In this document: piece by piece, positions 58,048-64,000 of the stretch | How the letters are laid out: the number at the start of each line of letters is the position of its first letter | Position numbering within the stretch: position 1 is the stretch's first letter | NCBI GenBank assembly: GCA_964059975.1 | Contig: CAXKXX010000005.1 | Coordinates: 72,511 to 136,510 of the forward strand | DNA length: 64,000 nt | Direction of reading: 5' to 3' | Source: CAXKXX01 sp964059975 | Lineage (GTDB): Bacteria; Pseudomonadota; Gammaproteobacteria; Enterobacterales; Enterobacteriaceae | The notes under the pieces: generated by a model | The model's input: only the letters and a program-made list of their open reading frames with translations | What the model was told of the DNA's origin: nothing | Database searches by the model: none | Program-made: the position numbers and the translations under genes

Positions 58048-59274
58048 TTATTCTAATATCTGATGTATGCGTTGAAGACCCGCAACTAAACGATCTAATT
58101 CTTCCCGTGTGTTATATAGCGCCAGTGAGGCACGGCACATACTTGATACCTGATAAAATTTCATCAGAGGCATTGCGCAGTGGTGACCAGTGCGAATTGC
58201 AATACCATATTGATCGAGAAAAGTACCGACATCGTAAGCATGATGATGCGCTAAATTAAAGGCAATTAGTCCGACGCGATTTTTCGAACCGTAGATTTTT
58301 ATTTTTGGAACCTGATGTAAGACATCAAGTGCGTAATACATTAGCGAATGCTCATAATTCCGAATATTTTCCATGCCCAGGGAATTAACGTAATCGATTG
58401 CTGCGCCCAGTCCTATGATAGCAGCAATGTTCGGCGATCCCGCCTCAAATCGCTCAGGAGGATCAGAAAAGGTAGTATCAAAATTTAGGCTAACTTGATT
58501 AATCATCGAACCGCCTCCTTGCCATGGAGGCATTTCTTGTAGCAATGCTCGTCGGCCGTACAAGGCTCCAATGCCGGATGGTCCGTATAGCTTATGTCCA
58601 GAGAATACGTAAAAATCGCAATCTAGTGCTTGCACATCAACTCTTTGATGCATGACCGCCTGCGCTCCATCTACTAAAACGCACAAATCGGGTATTTTTT
58701 CTTTAGCTCGTGCAATAATGTCCTGTAAGGGATTGACGGTACCAAGGACGTTGGATATCTGAGTGATCGCTAGTAACTTACAGCGTGCATCGATTATATT
58801 AAAAAGAACAGATAAATCTAAAGTACCATCTGATTGCAAAGGACAGGATTTAATGTTTAATTGACACGCCTTAGCTAGCATCTGCCAAGGTACAATATTA
58901 GAATGATGCTCCATTTCAGTAATTATGATGCTATCACCCCTTTTCAAGAAGTGACGCCCAAAGGTATTAGCAACTAAATTGATACCTTCAGTAGCACCTC
59001 TGACGAAAACAATTTCTTCTTTAGATACTGCGTTTATAAACTTAGAAACTTTTTCACGCACTATCTCCATCTGTTGTGTTGCTTCGATGCTCATAGTATG
59101 AATGCCACGATGCACTGATGCATAGCTATAACGATAGAAATTTAGTTCGCGATCGATCACAAGATTAGGCTTCTGTGCAGTAGCCGCATTATCAAGATAG
59201 ACTAGTGGATTTCCATTAACTGTGCGAGTCAATAGCGGAAAATCGCGCCGCACATGATCAATCGGATAATTCAT
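58048..59274 (-). CDS. sufS: SufS, cysteine desulfurase
   Basis: 408 residues (E. coli 406). PLP enzyme taking sulfur from cysteine. PLP-Lys in FSGHKLYGPSG, phosphate-binding TEMEHHSNIVPW, and catalytic Cys in RTGHHCAMPLM near the C-terminus are all present. Its start overlaps the end of sufD by 17 bases, so the two are translationally coupled. Full length. Confidence 0.97.
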   Translation of the reverse strand: MNYPIDHVRRDFPLLTRTVNGNPLVYLDNAATAQKPNLVIDRELNFYRYSYASVHRGIHTMSIEATQQMEIVREKVSKFINAVSKEEIVFVRGATEGINLVANTFGRHFLKRGDSIIITEMEHHSNIVPWQMLAKACQLNIKSCPLQSDGTLDLSVLFNIIDARCKLLAITQISNVLGTVNPLQDIIARAKEKIPDLCVLVDGAQAVMHQRVDVQALDCDFYVFSGHKLYGPSGIGALYGRRALLQEMPPWQGGGSMINQVSLNFDTTFSDPPERFEAGSPNIAAIIGLGAAIDYVNSLGMENIRNYEHSLMYYALDVLHQVPKIKIYGSKNRVGLIAFNLAHHHAYDVGTFLDQYGIAIRTGHHCAMPLMKFYQVSSMCRASLALYNTREELDRLVAGLQRIHQILE

Positions 59275-60559
59275 AGATTTTCCCTTGAGACAAACGCCGC
59301 GCGATATATTTTAAAATTTCCTCTCGTAGAGGCTTATTAGCAATACTGTCAGTCAATTCGGAGGAAAACGCAAGGATGATCATCTGTTTTGCGGTGTTCT
59401 TGTTAATACCACGTGATTGCATATAAAATAACTGATCCACATCGATGTGTCCAACGGTTGCGCCATGACTACACTTTACATCATCGGCATAAATCTCTAG
59501 CTGAGGCTTAGTGTTAACTTCGGCCGATTCACCTAGAATCAGGTTGTGGTTGATCATATGGCCGTCGGTTTTGACCGAATGTTTCGCAACGTTAATTCTT
59601 CCGTTAAATATCGCTCTCGCGCCGCCACTAACTGCCGCCTTATGCAATTGTCGGCTCTCGCAGTACCCCCGATTATGCTCTAAATAAGTTCGGGAATCGA
59701 ATATCTCTCGATCAATTGGAAGTAGCAAGCTATTAATAGTAAGACTGGCTCCTATTCCGTTTAGTTGTGCACTCGTATTATGGCGCGTTAATCCGGATCC
59801 GAGTAAGAAGTTGTCCGTTTTCACTCGAGCATAATTTTCAATAGCTAGATCGTTATGAGAAAAGTGGTAGCTTAGTTCGTTTTCAACTGCTAATTTACAA
59901 TGTAATAATTCAGAATTATCCGCTACGCTGGCTGTTAAACGAGCGCCAGTGAAGTGTACGCTATCGTTTAAGCTAACGTAGTGCTCGATTACTTCTGCTT
60001 TCGCACCGGAAGCAATCACTAGATGATGACGATAATGCATGGTATTCGTTTCGATATTAGTTTCGGAGCCTTTACTGATATGAAATAGGTATAGCGGCCG
60101 TACAGTCGCCTTACTGACACGCAAGTGTATGATGCTAATCTCTTGCGCAAGACTCTCCGTTAAATGTAAGAAGATCTCTGACTGAATAGGATCCGGCAAT
60201 GTCTCGGTGCCGATATTAGTCAAGATCTCTAAGCGATAATCACCAAGATAGCTATCGCTAAGCGTAGCGCTGAATCGACCGTTAACAAATACCAGACGAT
60301 ACGCATCGAGCTTTAGTGCCAATGTGCTACATTGCTCTGAAGTGACTATCTGATCTAAAGGTTCAGTAAACTCTTTATCTAATAAACGATCCAGTGGCGT
60401 ATATCTCCAATTTTCATTCTTACTAATTGGCCAGCCTAGTCGTTGTACCTGACTCCAGTGCTTGAGTGCATGGGGGGAGCGCCTTTCAGTGCGGCTTTCA
60501 AAAAAGCTAGACCACCTCTCTAAACCATGTGAGCTATTGTTATTCAGAAACCCAGCCAT
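59258..60559 (-). CDS. sufD: SufD, Fe-S scaffold subunit
   Basis: 433 residues (E. coli 423). Right-handed beta-helix partner of SufB in the SufBC2D scaffold. The C-terminal core KCSHGATVGHID, with the conserved His, and FYMQSRGI are present. Overlaps sufC by 20 bases and sufS by 17, typical of a tight operon. The N-terminal half is more diverged, as usual in the family. Confidence 0.95.
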   Translation of the reverse strand: MAGFLNNNSSHGLERWSSFFESRTERRSPHALKHWSQVQRLGWPISKNENWRYTPLDRLLDKEFTEPLDQIVTSEQCSTLALKLDAYRLVFVNGRFSATLSDSYLGDYRLEILTNIGTETLPDPIQSEIFLHLTESLAQEISIIHLRVSKATVRPLYLFHISKGSETNIETNTMHYRHHLVIASGAKAEVIEHYVSLNDSVHFTGARLTASVADNSELLHCKLAVENELSYHFSHNDLAIENYARVKTDNFLLGSGLTRHNTSAQLNGIGASLTINSLLLPIDREIFDSRTYLEHNRGYCESRQLHKAAVSGGARAIFNGRINVAKHSVKTDGHMINHNLILGESAEVNTKPQLEIYADDVKCSHGATVGHIDVDQLFYMQSRGINKNTAKQMIILAFSSELTDSIANKPLREEILKYIARRLSQGKIYELSD

Positions 60560-61280
60560 AACCCTGCTCCTCTAATTTTGTCACTAACGCAAAATTTCCG
60601 GACTTAATGATGCGACCTTGAGATAATACATGTACGTAGTCCGGCTTGACGTAATCAAGAATGCGTCTGTAATGAGTTACGATAATAAAAGAGCGGTTTC
60701 CGTCTCGAAGCGAGCTAATTCCATTAGCGACAACTTTAAGAGCGTCGATGTCTAGACCGGAATCAGTTTCATCAAGTATGCATAAATCCGGCTCTAGCGC
60801 CACCATTTGAAGAATATCGTTGCGCTTTTTCTCACCACCCGAGAACCCGACATTGACGGGCCTTGCTAGCAAAGAATGAGGAATATCTAGTAATGCAATC
60901 TTTTCTTCGATAAAATCTGCGAAATCACAACGATCGAGCGGCATCTGTCGGCGATATTTACGAACTGCATTGACCGAATTTTTTAGGAAGAGGTGATTAC
61001 TAACGCCTGGTATTTCAACTGGGTATTGAAACGCGAGGAATATGCCTTCTCCAGCTCGTTCTTCTGGTTTCATTTTTAGTAGGTCTTTACCTTTAAAATC
61101 AATTGTACCTGCTTTTACCACATATTCTTCACGGCCTGTCAGTATAGCTGAAAGAGTGCTCTTACCGGATCCGTTTGGCCCCATGATCGCATGGACTTCG
61201 CCTGAATTAATCGCCAAGTTTAAACCTGTGAGGATTTCATTGCTTTCTATACTGACTTTTAAATTCTTAATATTTAACAT
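60540..61280 (-). CDS. sufC: SufC, Fe-S assembly ATPase
   Basis: 246 residues (E. coli 248). ABC-type ATPase that drives the SufBC2D scaffold. Walker A GPNGSGKST, signature GFSGGEKKRND, Walker B LCILDETDSGLD and the switch His in FIIVTHYRRIL are intact. 44 bases after sufB; overlaps sufD by 20 bases. Confidence 0.97.
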   Translation of the reverse strand: MLNIKNLKVSIESNEILTGLNLAINSGEVHAIMGPNGSGKSTLSAILTGREEYVVKAGTIDFKGKDLLKMKPEERAGEGIFLAFQYPVEIPGVSNHLFLKNSVNAVRKYRRQMPLDRCDFADFIEEKIALLDIPHSLLARPVNVGFSGGEKKRNDILQMVALEPDLCILDETDSGLDIDALKVVANGISSLRDGNRSFIIVTHYRRILDYVKPDYVHVLSQGRIIKSGNFALVTKLEEQGYGWVSE

Positions 61281-61324
61281 GCATGCATTATCCTCGGACC
61301 GCGCTAGTGCGTTAAATGTGGTAA

Positions 61325-62818
61325 TTAACCCACGCTATGTTCTAGGTTAATAGCCAAAAGTTCTTGCGCCTCTGCGGCGAATTCTAAAGGTAGCTCAGAG
61401 AAGACATCCTTACAGAAACCATTGACAATCATTGAGATAGCATCGTCTTCGCGAATGCCCCGCTGTCGGCAATAGAATAGCTGATCATCTCCAATTTTCG
61501 ATGTCGTTGCTTCATGCTCTAACTGAGCGCTTTTATTACCCGCCTCAATATAAGGAAAAGTGTGAGCTCCGCTATGTGGCCCGATTAGCATCGAGTCGCA
61601 CCGAGTAAAATTACGCGCACTTTCTGATCCAGGAAGAATTTTTACTAGACCTCGGTAGGTGTTCTCACTGTAACCGGTAGAGATCCCCTTTGCGATGATA
61701 GTCGATTTAGTATTTTTACCAATATGAATCATCTTCGTTCCAGTATCTGCATACTGATGACCGCTAGTCAATGCTACTGAAAAAAACTGACCAGTTGAAT
61801 GATCGCCTTGCAAGATTACGCTAGGATATTTCCAGGTGATTGCAGATCCGGTTTCTGCTTGAGCCCAAGACATTTTTGAACCCGATCCTTCACATAGTGC
61901 GCGCTTAGTGACGAAGTTAAGAATGCCATTCCGACTACCTTTGCCAGAGAACCAATTTTGTAATGTTGAATACTTTACCTCGGCATTCTTGTGTAGAATG
62001 ACCTCAACTACTGCAGCATGCAATTGATAGTGATCACGAACTGGCGCCGAACAACCCTCAAGATAACTGACGTAGCTGCCTTCATCGGCAATCAGAATAG
62101 TACGTTCAAATTGACCAGTTTTAACGGCGTTTATTCGAAAATACGTTGATAGGTCCATTGGACAATGTACACCCTTTGGCACATAGACAAAAGTGCCATC
62201 TGAAGCCACCGCCGAATTTAACGCGGAAAAAAAATTATCCTTAATTGGCACTACACGACTCAGATACTTACGCACTAATTCGGGATAATCTTGAATAGCT
62301 TCACTGAATGAACAGAAAATTACACCGCTCTCCGCTAGTTTTTCGCGATAAGTGGTTGCAACAGAAACTGAATCAAAAATAGCATCCATTGCTATCCCCG
62401 ACCCTTCACGTACAGGAACATGAAGTTGATTGAACGCCAATTCAACTTCATGGGTCAAGTAGTCTGTTTCTGAGGGGGCTTTTTGTCGCAAATTAATATC
62501 CTGGCCATCTCTGTAATTATCATAAGTGCTACAGGAAGGCGCTGAATAATAACTAAAATTCTGATAGTTAAGGTGCGGATAGTTGGCTTTAAGCCAGTGT
62601 GGCTCTTCCATGCCGAGCCATGCTTGATAAGCGTCAAGGCGGAATTGTAACATCCATTCGGGTTCATTGCGCTTGGCTGAAATAGCACGAATTACCAGCT
62701 CGCTAATACCTTTGTCTAGCTCATCAGTAGGAACTTGAGTAGAGAAACCTTCCTTATAGCGATCTTCCTTGACCCACGTTTGTATTTCATTAGGGATTTT
62801 TACAGTAGTTCTTGTCAT
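61325..62818 (-). CDS. sufB: SufB, Fe-S scaffold subunit
   Basis: 497 residues from ATG 62816-62818 (E. coli 495). Central scaffold on which clusters form. VSVATTYREKLAESG, YVPKGVHCPMDLSTYFRIN, RTILIADEGSYVSYLEGCSA and the scaffold Cys in RNFTRCDSMLIG are conserved. The frame stays open to a TTG at 62836 that would overlap sufA by 4 bases. I prefer the ATG because MTRTTVKIPNEIQTW aligns with the E. coli N-terminus without extra residues. Neither start has a strong ribosome-binding site. Confidence 0.95.
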   Translation of the reverse strand: MTRTTVKIPNEIQTWVKEDRYKEGFSTQVPTDELDKGISELVIRAISAKRNEPEWMLQFRLDAYQAWLGMEEPHWLKANYPHLNYQNFSYYSAPSCSTYDNYRDGQDINLRQKAPSETDYLTHEVELAFNQLHVPVREGSGIAMDAIFDSVSVATTYREKLAESGVIFCSFSEAIQDYPELVRKYLSRVVPIKDNFFSALNSAVASDGTFVYVPKGVHCPMDLSTYFRINAVKTGQFERTILIADEGSYVSYLEGCSAPVRDHYQLHAAVVEVILHKNAEVKYSTLQNWFSGKGSRNGILNFVTKRALCEGSGSKMSWAQAETGSAITWKYPSVILQGDHSTGQFFSVALTSGHQYADTGTKMIHIGKNTKSTIIAKGISTGYSENTYRGLVKILPGSESARNFTRCDSMLIGPHSGAHTFPYIEAGNKSAQLEHEATTSKIGDDQLFYCRQRGIREDDAISMIVNGFCKDVFSELPLEFAAEAQELLAINLEHSVG

Positions 62819-62832
62819 ATTAATTATGTCGC

Positions 62833-63204
62833 TCAAATACTAAAACTTTCGCCGCAACCGCAAGCATGCTGAGCGTTGGGGTTGTTAAATTTAAATACAT
62901 GGTTTAACCCTTCACGAACAAAATCTACTGTCGTTCCATCGATAAATAGCATTGATTTTAGGGGCACATAAAGTTTGGCTCCATCGCGTTCGAATAACAG
63001 ATCGTCATCGGACGGATCGCTTCTAATATTGAGTACATAAGAGAAGCCAGCACATCCAGATTTCTTTACCTCTAACTTAAGATCTTTCCCTCTTGGTTGT
63101 TTTCGCATTAGCTTAATAATTTGTTCTACGGCGCTGTCGCTAAATCTAATGCCTTGCCAAATATTTTTCTTTAAATCAAAAGTGTGCACTTTGTACGCTT
63201 GCAT
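62833..63204 (-). CDS. sufA: SufA, A-type Fe-S carrier
   Basis: 123 residues (E. coli 122). Receives clusters from SufBCD and passes them to target proteins. The three ligand cysteines are present: Cys in KSGCAGFSYVL and the pair in HACGCGESF. First gene of the operon; GAGGTAAATCTT precedes the ATG. Confidence 0.96.
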   Translation of the reverse strand: MQAYKVHTFDLKKNIWQGIRFSDSAVEQIIKLMRKQPRGKDLKLEVKKSGCAGFSYVLNIRSDPSDDDLLFERDGAKLYVPLKSMLFIDGTTVDFVREGLNHVFKFNNPNAQHACGCGESFSI

Positions 63205-64000
63205 AAGATTTACCTCAGATTTTTATCTGATTATTAGTAAATCAGATAGTGGTTATATTAATGATGAGGGTATCATTTTACCCCTTCCTTTTATTACGTG
63301 GTATTGGTATTGGGTGAAGATTTATTAGTCTTGTGCTAGTTTTTGGTCTTTCACTGTAGGCTCAAATTAAAACTTGTAGAGCCCCTTCTTAGGTTGCTAT
63401 AAAAGCATTAAGATTATGCTGCTTATTGTAACGCATGTTCTTTGTTTGTATGGCTCGTCTTTTTAATAAGAATAGAATGCTTCTAGTAATAAGAATGTTT
63501 ATAAAAAATCTATAAAAGTATATATTCCTATATCTTATTTTGTTATTAAACGTGTTTAACTGAGCCAGTCAGTTTTATCTAAACCTTAATGGGAGCCATA
63601 CATTTTTTAAAAGAAATAAGCGATGCTCATGATTAGACTCAGCATGTCGAGAAGCTGCGTTCCCAGCATCACATATTTTAATCCATTGCACTAGACTTCA
63701 AAAGCCAACTTGTAGCGTTTAGCACACGCACCGAAAAGCTTTCGTTTATTGATACGTAGATAATTAGCCGTCGGTATATTTCTTCTTAGAATCACTTTGA
63801 AAGTGTGCTAAATTCTATTCCTTACCCACTTTTAATCTGAATTCTCATTCAGGAAGGGGTCTTTATTTCTAAAAAAGTGCACTTACGGACTTTATGTGCC
63901 TTTGTAAGAAGGCGTATCGTCTCGAGTCTATGCCCCCACATTGATTGTTATTAGGATACCTGGGCCACTAAAGTGGTGTAACGAGCACATACTTACAAAT
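63205..64000. other. Leader of suf operon and empty right edge
   Basis: Just upstream of sufA two related short inverted segments (CAGAT-TTTT-ATCTG at 63216-63229, and ATCAGAT again at 63241) and GGGTA-N6-TACCC (63268-63283) could be operator-like, but I cannot match them to known Fur, IscR or OxyR sites. The rest, to 64000, has no gene. Confidence 0.4.

Noticed and set aside
62819..62836. Upstream TTG start of sufB overlapping sufA
   Set aside because: The ATG at 62818 gives better N-terminal agreement with E. coli SufB; the TTG adds six residues without homology.
1..64000. CRISPR arrays, insertion sequences, prophage or defence islands
   Set aside because: No regularly spaced repeats, transposase, integrase or phage genes seen; tandem duplications are only two copies and lack spacers.

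Overview
The window looks like part of the chromosome of a gammaproteobacterial (Enterobacterales, Sodalis/E. coli-like) insect-type endosymbiont in mid genome decay. The intact proteins are close to E. coli lengths and sequences. However, only about 49% of the 64 kb is intact coding sequence (my sum of the intact CDS lengths). The spaces between genes are long, AT-rich and empty of mobile elements. The genes kept are housekeeping: chaperones, envelope lipid and murein export, ubiquinone, glycolysis, Fe-S assembly and translation.

Layout. 0-3 kb: end of epmB, then groS-groL on the minus strand behind a near-consensus sigma-32 promoter. 5-6.6 kb: yoaE. 6.6-9.5 kb: a very AT-rich empty stretch with a 27-bp perfect hairpin. 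9.5-16.4 kb: pgi, ubiC remnant, ubiA, plsB, then dgkA and lexA pseudogenes. 18.6 kb: a cold-shock gene. 20-24 kb: murJ, dcd, udk. 24.6-27 kb: mrp remnant and metG, the latter cut short. 29-32.4 kb: mnmE, rnt, grxD. 34-38.7 kb: rsmD, ftsY, ftsE and ftsX pseudogenes, rpoH. 39.6-42.6 kb: pntAB. 44.6-50.4 kb: accD, folC, dedD remnant, an inverted cvpA, purF pseudogene, ubiX. 50.6-55.4 kb: tRNA-Arg, frameshifted yobF, cspC, tRNA-Phe, tRNA-Val. 55.6-63.2 kb: pykF and the complete sufABCDSE operon.

The main discovery is that many of the 'empty' spaces are not featureless. When the order expected from E. coli is read into them, eroded copies of the missing genes appear in the right place, strand and spacing: dgkA, lexA, ftsE, ftsX, dedD, purF, mrp, yobF, probably ubiC, and the lost 3' end of metG. 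These were found by eye, by translating and aligning to remembered E. coli proteins, so each needs a profile search. Against this background, several long perfect hairpins stand out, as do seven two-copy tandem duplications, three nine-base G/C tracts (one inside plsB), and unusual bases in two of the three tRNAs.

Functionally, rpoH and its groE target promoter are both kept. The Suf pathway is complete although Mrp is lost. Ubiquinone steps UbiA and UbiX are kept although UbiC appears lost. SOS control (LexA), FtsEX and the first purine step (PurF) are gone. I see no CRISPR array, insertion sequence, prophage or novel defence system.
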